DNA from: Candidatus Altimarinota bacterium
Lineage (GTDB): Bacteria; Patescibacteria; JAEDAM01; BD1-5; UBA2023
Direction: 5' to 3'
Length of the DNA: 10,558 bases
Assembly: GCA_018457335.1 (NCBI GenBank)
Contig: JAGYHI010000032.1
Coordinates: 1-10,558 of the forward strand
Below are positions 1-7,048 of the stretch, piece by piece. Each line of letters starts with the position of its first letter. Position 1 is the first letter of the stretch. Position numbers and translations under genes: made by a program. The notes below the pieces were generated by a model. It was given only the letters and a program-made list of their open reading frames with translations, was not told where the DNA came from and did not search any database.

Positions 1-1
1 A

Positions 2-796
2 GGAAAAAAATATGTGCAAATAAAAGTCGAAACTGGTCAGCGAGCATATTTTGACAAAGATTTACAACCACTTTGTATCGATGGTAGGAGAGTTGTAAGG
101 GCTGAAAAAAGAGAAATTTTTTGAAAAAAATATAACTATATTATACTTGACTATATATTTGGACACACAAAAGATATATGCCTTGATGAAAATAATGAAA
201 AAGTAAAAATAAATGGGAAGCTATTGCAGTGAGTATATGCAGGTGAATGAGAAGAATTTCACGGGAAAAAATTTCAAAAAATTCGACTTGAAGATATTTG
301 AAATTGTTATATTGATGAAAATTGGAAATTGCTTAACAAATACAATGAAGTTATTGAAGATATACATAAGAGTACATATGAATTTTTTGGTAAAAAATAT
401 CAAGCAGTAGAATTGAATACTATGTGATTATGTTGGCTCGATAAAAATGATGAAATCCTAAAAATACAAGAGACAGTAGTAAAATGAATACGATTATCTG
501 ATGGAAAGCGTAAGTTTTTTGATAAAACATATCAAGAAATGGAATTGCAATATATCTGACCTTGCTTTTTAAACAAAGAGAATGGAGATGTGCTTCAAAT
601 AAATGGTGAGAATGTATATAAAATTCATGATGATAAGTATACCAATAAAGTCGATGGAAAAACATATCAAAGAGTTCAGTGTTTTAAACTTTGATATTGC
701 TATATAACCGAATCAGGAGAACTTTTGCAAGTAGACGGTAAAAATGTCGTTGAAATTTATCAAGAAAATTGAGAAAAAACTGAAAATCAGGATTTT
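2..796 (+). repeat. Six tandem protein-level repeats of about 40-47 residues
   Basis: The units start at 2, 122, 263, 389, 521 and 656 and encode 40, 47, 42, 44, 45 and about 47 residues. They open with GKKYVQ, GKKYNY, GKKFQK, GKKYQA, DKTYQE and GKTYQR. In units 3-6 residue 13 is always TGA and residue 15 is always Cys, followed by an aromatic residue. The first residue of the unit is written GGA, TGA, GGG, GGT, GAT and GGA in units 1-6. The units are strongly diverged at DNA level, so this is an old protein repeat, not a recent DNA duplication. The last unit ends in a charged linker leading into the helical half. Confidence 0.8.
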
Positions 797-1723
797 ACAC
801 AAATGAAACTCTCAGACGGTCAAAAAATCACTTTTGAAGAATCTTTGGGAAAATATGTTTCTACCGATTTACTTAAAAAAACTCGAGAAAATTTTGAAAA
901 ATTACGACGCGCCCAGAATGTGCGTGATGCTTTTTTAGTGGTACTTGATATGTATAAAGATTGTCAATCACACAAGTGCAAAGAAGATTTGAAACAAGAA
1001 ATCCTAGAAAAAGTGTATGCTATCGTCAGAAATCTCGTGGAGCATGGTGGAAATTCAAAAAATAAAATCCAAGAAACACTCGATTCATGGAAAGATGCAG
1101 ATGATGAAGAGGTTGATTTTTTCAAAGAAAAACTTACAAATATTACAAAGATTTTTGAGCAAGAAAAGGATTTTGAAGTACTTCTCGAGTCTGGTGTTAG
1201 TATTCTTGATTTACATAAAAAACTTGGCTATAAACATGATGTCGAATTTCCTGTTGCTCTCGACTGTTTTTCAAAAGAAAATGTAGAAAAAATAAAAAGT
1301 ATTTCTATTGATTTGAGTAATGAAAAATATTACAACAGGGAACTTTATGAAAGATGTTATGAAAAATTTGTGATGCTCCCAAAAAATAAACTTCGATTAG
1401 CAAATTTATATTATAAAGAGATCTATGTAGCAAACCGGTTTAGTACTGGGGGAAATTATATAGTAATTGACGCAAATTATAAGCCGAGCCTGAAAAAACT
1501 CGAAAAAATGATGGAAAAACTCGAAGCAAAAAAACTCAAAAAAGATATGCAGACAAATCTGCCAGACAGACAAGAAAAATGAAAACAACAAATACAAGAT
1601 ATAAAATCCAAAATCGAAAATTTTGGAGAAGAAGAGAAGGAAGTTTTTGATTCTCTCTTAGAAATTATTGAAAATCTCCAAAGCCGAGTCAATCAACTCG
1701 AAGATTTGACTTCGAAAAAATAA
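2..1723 (+). CDS. Large tandem-repeat protein with coiled-coil-like C-terminus, 5' end outside window (UGA=Gly)
   Basis: I do not recognise a named family. Reading TGA as Gly gives one open frame of 573 codons from the left edge to TAA. It contains ten in-frame TGA codons, at 122, 230, 248, 299, 425, 485, 557, 692, 770 and 1580. The N-terminal ~260 visible residues hold six tandem units (listed separately). Each begins with a G-K-[KT]-[YF]-like motif and carries a second block resembling I-G-x-C-[YFW]-[IL]-D-x-N-x-E-x-L. The rest is charged, helical and Lys/Glu-rich, ending in a leucine-spaced segment (QSRVNQLEDL) typical of coiled coils. The second block faintly resembles WG-type beta-hairpin repeats (YID-x-x-G), but this is only a guess. 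No signal peptide can be judged because the start lies outside. Under the standard code only fragments would be called, for example from an internal ATG at 803. The repeats argue for a binding or scaffolding role rather than an enzyme (inference). Confidence 0.85.
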
Positions 1724-1731
1724 AAAACTTT

Positions 1732-1759
1732 TTGCGAGAAAATATTTTTTCTATATAAT
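1732..1759 (+). promoter_or_regulatory. Sigma70-like promoter for the gene at 1782
   Basis: A -35-like TTGCGA at 1732-1737 lies 16 bp before a perfect TATAAT at 1754-1759. The predicted start of transcription is near 1766, which leaves a leader of only ~16 nt, T/A-rich and without a Shine-Dalgarno sequence. The surrounding DNA is extremely AT-rich, so the -10 match alone is weak evidence; the spacing is what supports it. Confidence 0.5.
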
Positions 1760-1781
1760 TTATAAAATTTTTTTAAAAACT

Positions 1782-2195
1782 ATGAATTCCCCAAAAACAC
1801 ATACATCATTATCTCATTCATTTTGAGGAGAAAAAGTTTCATACAGAGAGATAGATGATATGACTACGCTCGAAAAAATCGAACTCGGACTTTCTTTATT
1901 GGAAAAGTTTGGGAGTCATTTTTTCTCTTTAAATTATCTTATAAATAAAGCAAAAGAAGAAAAAGTAGCCCCAGAAGTACTTGAAGAAATAGAAAAACGC
2001 TATACATATCTTATTCAAAATAAAACCCTCAATAAAATCAATAATGCCATGAGCTGGCTCGAATCCACAAAAAAAGATGTTTTTCAAGTAAAAGAAAAAC
2101 TCGACGAGGCAGAACAAGAAAAACTGCTCGCCCCAGAAGTTATCCACTCTTTACGAAAACAATATGAAGAGATTATAAATATGAGTCAAAAATAG
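1782..2195 (+). CDS. Small helical protein with internal duplication (unknown function)
   Basis: This is a 137-residue soluble-looking protein ending at TAG. I do not recognise the family. It is rich in Lys and Glu and predicted by eye to be mostly helical. Two stretches repeat: KEEKVAPEVLEEIEKRY near residues 58-75 and EQEKLLAPEVIHSLRKQY near 110-128, suggesting a duplicated helix-turn-helix-like hairpin of about 50-60 residues. One in-frame TGA at 1824 is read as Gly, giving HSFGGEKV. The start at 1782 is chosen because it follows the TATAAT promoter and has the T-ATG context common to this window. An internal ATG at 1860 is the alternative and would remove 26 residues. It lies between the repeat protein and the ribosomal cluster, 145 nt before infA, and shares the helical character of its upstream neighbour; the two may act together (inference). 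Confidence 0.75.
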
Positions 2196-2268
2196 AGCAG
2201 TGTACACAATTTTTTCTCACAAAAAAATCCCTTGCAAAACCGAAAAATTATTTTTCTCTTAAAAAAGT

Positions 2269-2296
2269 TTGCATTTTATTTCTTTTTCTATATACT
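2269..2296 (+). promoter_or_regulatory. Sigma70-like promoter for the infA-rpsG cluster
   Basis: TTGCAT at 2269-2274 and TATACT at 2291-2296 are separated by 16 bp. Each hexamer is close to consensus. Transcription would start near 2303, giving a leader of about 38 nt before infA. It lies in the 145-nt gap between the preceding hypothetical gene and the first gene of the translation cluster, exactly where a promoter is expected. No comparable pair was found between the later genes of the cluster. Confidence 0.6.
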
Positions 2297-2340
2297 GACT
2301 TGGCTTTATTTTTTATTTGGCACTAAGTTTTTGAATTTGT

Positions 2341-2622
2341 ATGGCAAAAGACGATAAAATCGAAGTCGAAGGGAAAGTCCTTAAATCCCTTCCATGAGCC
2401 CAGTTTGAGGTAGAGCTCCCAGAGGAATTCTCAAACATGGTTATTCGAGCGTATGTAGGCGGAAAGATGCAAAAACATCTTATACGACTCATTCCTGGAG
2501 ATAGTGTGGTAGTAGAGTTGACTCCATATGATCTCACCCGCGGCCGCATCGTATTTCGTAAACAAACCCAAAAGCAAACCTACAAATGATCTGGAAAATC
2601 TGGATCAAATAAAAGGCGCTAA
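2341..2622 (+). CDS. infA: Translation initiation factor IF-1
   Basis: IF1 binds the ribosomal A site on the 30S subunit during initiation. The 93-residue product opens with [13 protein letters not shown] and contains the conserved [14 protein letters not shown] and [16 protein letters not shown] blocks of the S1-like OB fold. Two in-frame TGA codons are read as Gly. G19 lies in SLPGAQFEVEL, where the family commonly has LPNA or LPGA. G83 lies in a basic Gly/Ser/Lys tail of about 20 residues that ordinary ~72-residue IF1 proteins lack. A standard-code caller would stop at residue 18 and miss the gene. It is the first gene of the cluster, with rpmJ following after 83 nt, the usual spc-alpha junction order. 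No Shine-Dalgarno precedes the ATG. Confidence 0.96.
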
Positions 2623-2640
2623 AATTAATCAAAAAGCAAG

Positions 2641-2661
2641 TCTTGTATTTTAAATACAGGA
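2641..2661 (+). other. Hairpin in the infA-rpmJ spacer
   Basis: TGTATTT and AAATACA flank a single T. The stem extends outward through a G-C, a G-U and an A-U pair, making a nearly perfect inverted repeat. It starts 18 nt after the infA stop and is followed by CATTTTTTAC about 15 nt downstream. It could be an attenuator, a processing site or an mRNA stabiliser within the cluster. The loop is very tight and the lower stem A/T-rich, so its strength is uncertain. Confidence 0.4.
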
Positions 2662-2692
2662 TACTCTCATTGTACCATTTTTTACTTTATTC

Positions 2693-2704
2693 ATATTCGA
2701 ATAT
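2693..2704. other. 12-bp perfect palindrome touching the rpmJ start
   Basis: ATATTCGAATAT is a perfect palindrome that ends one base before the rpmJ ATG. It could be an operator-like site or could sequester the start in the mRNA, but AT-rich palindromes of this size arise by chance. It is recorded only because of its position. Confidence 0.25.
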
Positions 2705-2705
2705 T

Positions 2706-2822
2706 ATGAAAGTCTGACCATCTGTAAAACCAATGTGTCCACATTGTAGAATTATACGACGAAAAGGAGTTGTGCGCGTGATCTGTAAAGTAGATCCAAA
2801 GCACAAACAACGACAATGATAG
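2706..2822 (+). CDS. rpmJ: Ribosomal protein bL36
   Basis: This small zinc-binding large-subunit protein has 38 residues and ends TGA-TAG. The sequence opens [14 protein letters not shown] and ends DPKHKQRQG. The final residue of the family motif KHKQRQG is the TGA codon at 2817, direct evidence for UGA=Gly. Zinc ligands are C11, C14, C27 and H33. One extra residue between C27 and His compared with E. coli is tolerated in the family. Residue 4, usually Arg (MKVRPSVK), is also TGA and so would be Gly, which is unusual. It is too short and too TGA-interrupted for standard-code callers. It sits in the canonical infA-rpmJ-rpsM order. Confidence 0.95.
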
Positions 2823-2859
2823 TCCGAATAATAATTTTATTTTTTATTTATCTCAAACT

Positions 2860-3225
2860 ATGGCTCGTATAGCTGGTGTAAATGTTCCTGATCAAAAACA
2901 CGCTGTTATCGCTCTTACCTATGTATATGGGGTAGGACGATCACTTGCGGCTCAAGTTCTTACTGACGTAAAACTTCCTCTCACTACAAAAATGGGGGAA
3001 TTTACCGAGGAGCAACTTGACACTATTCGTGAAGAACTCAAAAAATATCGTATTGAGGGTGATTTACGTCGAGAAGTGACAGGAAATATCAAAACCCTTC
3101 AAGATATCGGTACATACCGAGGAAATCGACACAGAAAACGTCTTCCAGTACGAGGACAAAACACTAAAACTAATGCCCGAACCCGAAAAGGAAAGGCAGT
3201 AACTATTCAAAATAAGAAAAAATAA
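2860..3225 (+). CDS. rpsM: Ribosomal protein uS13
   Basis: uS13 sits in the head of the 30S subunit, contacts the P-site tRNA and bridges to the 50S. The 121-residue product starts [20 protein letters not shown] and has the helix-two-turn-helix core ([10 protein letters not shown]). It carries the signature [19 protein letters not shown] near residues 86-104 and a basic tail ([10 protein letters not shown]). Length is typical. No TGA codons are used although Gly is frequent. Arg is mostly CGA, at invariant positions. It is the first gene of the alpha-operon portion, 37 nt after rpmJ, with a T-rich leader and no Shine-Dalgarno. Confidence 0.98.
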   Translation: MARIAGVNVPDQKHAVIALTYVYGVGRSLAAQVLTDVKLPLTTKMGEFTEEQLDTIREELKKYRIEGDLRREVTGNIKTLQDIGTYRGNRHRKRLPVRGQNTKTNARTRKGKAVTIQNKKK

Positions 3226-3258
3226 TCTTTTTAATATCACTTTAAACCATTTTATTTT

Positions 3259-3651
3259 ATGGCAAAAGCAACACTTCGCCGTTCGAAAAAAACTCGCCGA
3301 ACCGTCCCAGAAGTAGTGATTTCTATCACTGCAACGCTTAATAATACTCATGTAGTTGTCGCTTCACCAGAAGGTGAGGTGCTTACTTGGGCGACTGGTG
3401 GAAGCTCTGGATTTAAAGGGGCTCGTGAAGCCACTCCATACGCTGCACAAATGACAAGTGAAAACGCAGTTTCAAAAGCGAAAACACTTCACTCTATCGA
3501 ACGAGCACACGTATATGTAAAAGGCATCGGAGCCGGTCGAGAACAAGCAATCAAAGGAATCATTGATAATAATGTAGAACTGCTTGCTATCTATGATATC
3601 ACTCCAGTACCACATAATGGTTGCCGAAAACGAAAAGTGCGAAAGCTCTAA
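3259..3651 (+). CDS. rpsK: Ribosomal protein uS11
   Basis: uS11 lines the mRNA exit region of the 30S platform. The 130-residue product contains the family blocks ATLNNTHVVVASPEGEVLTW, SSGFKGAREATPYAAQ, VYVKGIGAGREQAIKG and the C-terminal DITPVPHNGCRKRKVRKL. The N-terminus is short and basic (MAKATLRRSKKTRRT). It follows rpsM by 33 nt in canonical order. There are no in-frame TGA codons. The start is the only ATG giving the normal length and is preceded by a T-rich leader (CCATTTTATTTT). Confidence 0.98.
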   Translation: MAKATLRRSKKTRRTVPEVVISITATLNNTHVVVASPEGEVLTWATGGSSGFKGAREATPYAAQMTSENAVSKAKTLHSIERAHVYVKGIGAGREQAIKGIIDNNVELLAIYDITPVPHNGCRKRKVRKL

Positions 3652-3689
3652 TTTATTTCACTCTACTAATTTATTAAAATTTTCTTTTT

Positions 3690-4313
3690 ATGCGTGATAC
3701 TGGACCAAAAATGAAACTTTGTCGACGAGAAGGGTACAACCTTTTCGGGACAGAAAAATACAACCTTGAAAATAACAACCGTCAGGTAAAACGAGGGAGA
3801 AAGCTTTCTGAGTTTGGTATGCAACTTCGAAAAAAACAAGCTGCAAAACGACAATACCATGTCTCTGAAAAACAATTTGTAAAATACTACAAAAAAGCAA
3901 CAAAAGTCACTGATGTGACAACTGGTGAGGCTATGATTCGACTTCTCGAACTTCGACTTGACAATGTAGTACTTCGAGCTAACTTTGCTCGAACTATCAT
4001 GCAAGCTCGACAATCAGTCAATCATGGGCATTTCCATGTTAACGGAAAAAAACAAAATATTCCTTCATATCAAGTTAAAATCGGAGATGTAATTTCTCTC
4101 AAAGAAAAAATGAAAGAATCTCCACTTTATAAAACACTTATTGATGAGTTTCAAGAATTTTCTAAGAAAAATTCTGATGCTTCACTTACAAGTGTAAAAT
4201 GGATGAAGGTTGACCCAAAAAACCTTACTATCACGATCACAGCACTTCCAGAAAAAAGTGATTTTGATAAAATGATTGATATTCCTCGAATTATTCAGTT
4301 TTACTCAAAATAA
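3690..4313 (+). CDS. rpsD: Ribosomal protein uS4
   Basis: uS4 is a primary 16S rRNA-binding protein that nucleates 30S assembly and in other bacteria represses the alpha operon. The 207-residue product has the N-terminal TGPKMKLCRREG, then GRKLSEFGMQLRKKQ and EKQFVKYYKKA. The S4 RNA-binding domain spans about residues 90-140 (LELRLDNVVLRANFA; QARQSVNHGHFHVNG). Only one Cys remains in the N-terminal region (C11), so this is a zinc-free form. No TGA codons occur. It lies between rpsK and rpoA as in the classic alpha operon. Autoregulation by S4 is possible by analogy, but no pseudoknot target was identified. Confidence 0.97.
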   Translation: MRDTGPKMKLCRREGYNLFGTEKYNLENNNRQVKRGRKLSEFGMQLRKKQAAKRQYHVSEKQFVKYYKKATKVTDVTTGEAMIRLLELRLDNVVLRANFARTIMQARQSVNHGHFHVNGKKQNIPSYQVKIGDVISLKEKMKESPLYKTLIDEFQEFSKKNSDASLTSVKWMKVDPKNLTITITALPEKSDFDKMIDIPRIIQFYSK

Positions 4314-4356
4314 TCTCCGTGTTACTCTTTTTAGTTTTTTTCGTCCTCTTTCTTAT

Positions 4357-5334
4357 ATGCACATTATTCACACCGTTATCGGAGCTCCAAAAATTACCAA
4401 AAAAGCCATCGCCGAAAATGAAGCTATATTTACAGTAGAACCGCTTCCAAATGGTTATGGGGTCACTCTTGGAAACTCCCTTCGTCGAGTAATGCTTTCT
4501 TCTATTCCAGGTACTCGTGTCACTGGAGTCAAAATAGAAGGTGTCTCTCACGAATATGCAACACTCCCAGGAATTCATGATTCAATCCTTGATATTCTCC
4601 TTAATCTTAAAGGACTTGTCATAGAGAAAGCAAATTCTGGTATCGAATGGCTTACTCTCGAAAAAACTGGTACCGGTCCAGTGACAGCTGGTGATATCAA
4701 AAAAGTTGGTGGAATTGAAATTATCAACCCTGATATGTATATCACAAGTATCGACCACGATATGACTTTTAAAGCTCAAATCCGAATCGAAAAAAATGTT
4801 GGATACACAAGTATAGAAGATCTCAAAAGAATGGAAGAAGATCCAGAAGTTCTTCTTATCGATGCAAATTTTTCTCCAGTACTTGGAGTAAAATACGAAA
4901 TCGAAAATACTCGATTCTGAGAAATCACAAACCTCGATGCACTCAATATCACCGTAAAAACAAATGGTGTCATGAGTCCAGATGATGTCGTAAAATTTTC
5001 TGGAAAAATGCTCGAGTCATACTTCACACTCTTTAATGAAGAGTCACTTCAATTTGATGGAGAATTTATCGCAGATATCAAAGAAGTGATCCAACGAGAA
5101 AAAGAAGAAGTCAAAGCAGACCTCGAAAAAGAAAGCTACACTCCAATTGAAATCATGGGACTTTCACCTCGAACACTCAATGCACTTGTAAACGGTGAAA
5201 TCAAATCAATCGAACAGCTTACAAAATGTACAGAAGCAAAACTTTCATCTATCAAAGGATTTGGAAGAAAAGCGATGACAGAAGTTCGAGATGCCCTTGG
5301 AACTCGAGGACTCAAACTTCTTTGAGACGATTAA
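4357..5334 (+). CDS. rpoA: DNA-directed RNA polymerase subunit alpha
   Basis: Alpha dimerises to nucleate RNA polymerase assembly; its C-terminal domain binds UP elements and activators. With TGA as Gly the product is 325 residues, normal for the family. The N-terminal domain has TLGNSLRRVMLSSIPG (residues 38-52) and HDSILDILLNLKGL (74-87). The TGA at 4918 gives NTRFGEITN (G188), matching the conserved Arg-x-Gly of the family. A linker of about residues 245-260 leads to the CTD. There SPRTLNAL aligns with E. coli VRSANCL, so R272 and N275 match DNA-contact residues R265 and N268, followed by the helix-hairpin-helix IKGFGRKAMTEV. A second TGA at 5323 gives the tail LLGDD. Standard code would split it into two fragments. 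The start at 4357 fits family length better than the in-frame ATG at 4276, which overlaps rpsD. Confidence 0.98.
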
Positions 5335-5367
5335 ACCTTACTTTATTTATTTTAAAAATTATTCTCT

Positions 5368-5724
5368 ATGCGCCACAGAATTAAAAAACATCTCCATTTA
5401 AATGGAAAAGATAAGGCTCACAGAAAAAGTGTTATACGAAATTTGACAACTGCACTTTTTGAACATGGTGCCATTACTACTACAAAAAAACGAGCTCAGG
5501 CTATGGTATCTGTAGTAGATAATATTATCACAGTCGCAAAAGGTGAGCATTCAGATTATAACAAAATTCGACTTATCACTCCAAATGTATTTACTGAAAA
5601 AGCAAGTAAAGCGGCGCTCGAATTTTGAAAAAACGCACAAAATACATCAGGAAACACTCGAATTACTCCTATTAAAAACCGAGATGGTGATGGAGCAATT
5701 CTCGTTAAAATTGAACTTATCTAA
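5368..5724 (+). CDS. rplQ: Ribosomal protein bL17
   Basis: bL17 lies near the peptide exit tunnel of the 50S subunit. The 118-residue product opens MRHRIKKHLHLNGKDKAHRK and has the family block VIRNLTTALFEHGAITTTKKRA. It ends with NTSGNTRITPIKNRDGDGA and ILVKIELI, equivalent to the usual GGYTRI...R.GD.A...IEL. The single TGA at 5626 is Gly87 (EFGKNAQNTSG); standard code would cut off the last 32 residues including the conserved C-terminal strand. It follows rpoA by 33 nt, closing the alpha operon in the canonical place. rplM starts only 9 nt later. Confidence 0.96.
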
Positions 5725-5733
5725 TTATTTTTT

Positions 5734-6165
5734 ATGAAAACTCTTATTTCAAATCAAATTCACGCAAAAGACCGAAAATGGTTTGTAGTTGATGCAGAAG
5801 GTCAAACTCTTGGACGACTTTCTACTGAGATTGCACGACTTATTTCAGGTCGAGATCAAGTTGATTTTACTCCACACATCGATAACGGTGCTTATGTAGT
5901 CGTCATCAATGCGGATAAAATCCGAGTATCTGGAAATAAAGAAGAGGTAAAAATGTACCGAACTCACTCTGGATATATGGGAGGACTCAAAGAAACTCCA
6001 CTTAAAAAACTTCGAGCGGAAAATCCAACTCATATCATCGAACATGCGGTTTCTGGAATGCTTCCAAAAAACAAACTTCGAGATGGTATGATGCATCGAC
6101 TCAAAGTCGTTGTAGGAGCAGACCATAAATTTGCAGCTCAAAAACCAGAAGTTATCTCATTTTAA
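5734..6165 (+). CDS. rplM: Ribosomal protein uL13
   Basis: uL13 is an early-assembly protein of the 50S subunit. The 143-residue product has the typical WFVVDAEGQTLGRLSTEIA start, the PHIDNGAYVVVINADKIRVSG block and the MYRTHSGYMGGLKE segment. The C-terminal signature is AVSGMLPKNKLRDGMMHRLKV, followed by H-K-F. Length matches the family. No TGA is used. Only 9 nt separate it from rplQ and 11 nt from rpsI, so co-transcription with both is very likely. The L13-S9 pairing is almost universal in bacteria. Confidence 0.98.
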   Translation: MKTLISNQIHAKDRKWFVVDAEGQTLGRLSTEIARLISGRDQVDFTPHIDNGAYVVVINADKIRVSGNKEEVKMYRTHSGYMGGLKETPLKKLRAENPTHIIEHAVSGMLPKNKLRDGMMHRLKVVVGADHKFAAQKPEVISF

Positions 6166-6176
6166 TTTTTTATATC

Positions 6177-6572
6177 ATGGCAACAAAAAAATACATTTAT
6201 GCTGTAGGACGTCGAAAAACGGCTGTAGCTCAAGTACGACTTTTTACTGGAAAAGGGACTTCTACTATCAATGGAAAACCAACTGATGAGTATATTACTC
6301 GTAGTGATCTCTTCCATAATATGTACCGTCCACTAAAAATAGCAAGTGCTTTTGATACTGTATATTTCGAAGTGAAAGTATCTGGATCAGGAGAGGCAGC
6401 GCAAGCAGATGCAATCAAACATGGACTTGCACGAGCTCTTCTTCTCTCTGATGAGACACTTCGACCATCACTTCGAGGAGCAGGACTTCTCACTCGAGAT
6501 GCGCGAAAGGTAGAACGAAAAAAACCAGGACTCAAAAAAGCTCGAAAATCTCCATCTTGGTCAAAACGTTAA
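6177..6572 (+). CDS. rpsI: Ribosomal protein uS9
   Basis: The C-terminal tail of uS9 reaches the P-site tRNA anticodon stem. The 131-residue product has YAVGRRKTAVAQVRLFTGKG near the N-terminus, then SGSGEAAQADAIKHGLARALL in place of the usual GGG-x-x-GQAGAIRHGIARAL. The invariant basic tail GLKKARKSPSWSKR is complete with its terminal Lys-Arg. No TGA is used. This is the only start in the window whose preceding base is C rather than T (TATATC-ATG). It forms the standard pair with rplM; rpsL follows after 27 nt. Confidence 0.98.
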   Translation: MATKKYIYAVGRRKTAVAQVRLFTGKGTSTINGKPTDEYITRSDLFHNMYRPLKIASAFDTVYFEVKVSGSGEAAQADAIKHGLARALLLSDETLRPSLRGAGLLTRDARKVERKKPGLKKARKSPSWSKR

Positions 6573-6599
6573 TATTTCTATTTATTACTTTCAAATTTT

Positions 6600-7013
6600 A
6601 TGCCTACAATTAGTCAATTGGTGCGATCAAAACGAAAAGATAAAACTCGAAAGAGCAAATCTCCAGCACTTCACTTCAATAAAAATACTCTCAAAAAAGA
6701 AACTACTCATCTTGCTGCTCCACAGCGACGAGGAGTGTGTCTTAAGGTTTATACAAGTACACCAAAAAAACCAAACTCTGCCCTTCGTAAAGTTGCAAAA
6801 GTGCGACTTACAAATGGAAAAGAAATTATTGGATATATCGGTGGTGAAGGACACAATCTTCAAGAACACTCTGTTGTTATGGTTCGAGGTGGTCGTGTAA
6901 AAGATCTTCCAGGTGTTGGTTATCACATCGAGCGAGGGGTTCTTGACTGTCAAGGAGTAGAAAATCGTGGACAATCTCGTTCTCGATATGGAACAAAAAA
7001 ACCAAAGAAATAA
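6600..7013 (+). CDS. rpsL: Ribosomal protein uS12
   Basis: uS12 is the decoding-centre protein of the 30S subunit and the site of streptomycin-resistance changes. The 137-residue product has [53 protein letters not shown] and the C-terminal [11 protein letters not shown] Lys/Thr-rich insertion of about 14 residues after SPALH resembles the longer S12 forms of many bacteria. The LPGVRYH motif reads LPGVGYH: residue 107 is GGT (Gly) instead of the usual Arg. No TGA codons occur. In most bacteria rpsL opens the str operon; here it directly follows rpsI by 27 nt, and its leader contains TATTTAT but no clear promoter. Confidence 0.98.
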   Translation: MPTISQLVRSKRKDKTRKSKSPALHFNKNTLKKETTHLAAPQRRGVCLKVYTSTPKKPNSALRKVAKVRLTNGKEIIGYIGGEGHNLQEHSVVMVRGGRVKDLPGVGYHIERGVLDCQGVENRGQSRSRYGTKKPKK

Positions 7014-7048
7014 TCTCTTATTTATCTTGATAAAATAATTTAATCTCT

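Noticed and set aside
420..665. Minus-strand open frame at 420-665 and other minus-strand frames such as 6230-6535
   Set aside because: They lie opposite clearly coding plus-strand sequence and have no recognisable domains.
122..694. Selenocysteine at the TGA codons
   Set aside because: There are many TGA codons in housekeeping proteins at Gly positions, with Gly codons substituting in the repeats; no recurring SECIS-like hairpin follows them.
803..1582. A separate gene starting at the ATG at 803
   Set aside because: The same frame is open from the left edge when TGA is read as Gly, and the repeats run directly into this region.
1825..1862. GAGGAG near 1825-1830 as a Shine-Dalgarno for an ATG at 1860
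   Set aside because: The distance of about 30 nt is too long, it lies inside the coding frame, and no other gene in the window uses a Shine-Dalgarno.
4276..4356. Longer rpoA start at 4276
   Set aside because: It would overlap rpsD and add 27 residues with no similarity to alpha subunits; the ATG at 4357 gives the normal N-terminus.
4357..5334. rpoA as two genes or a pseudogene because of TGA codons at 4918 and 5323
   Set aside because: The frame is continuous, both flanks match conserved alpha-subunit sequence, and UGA=Gly is shown independently in several other genes.
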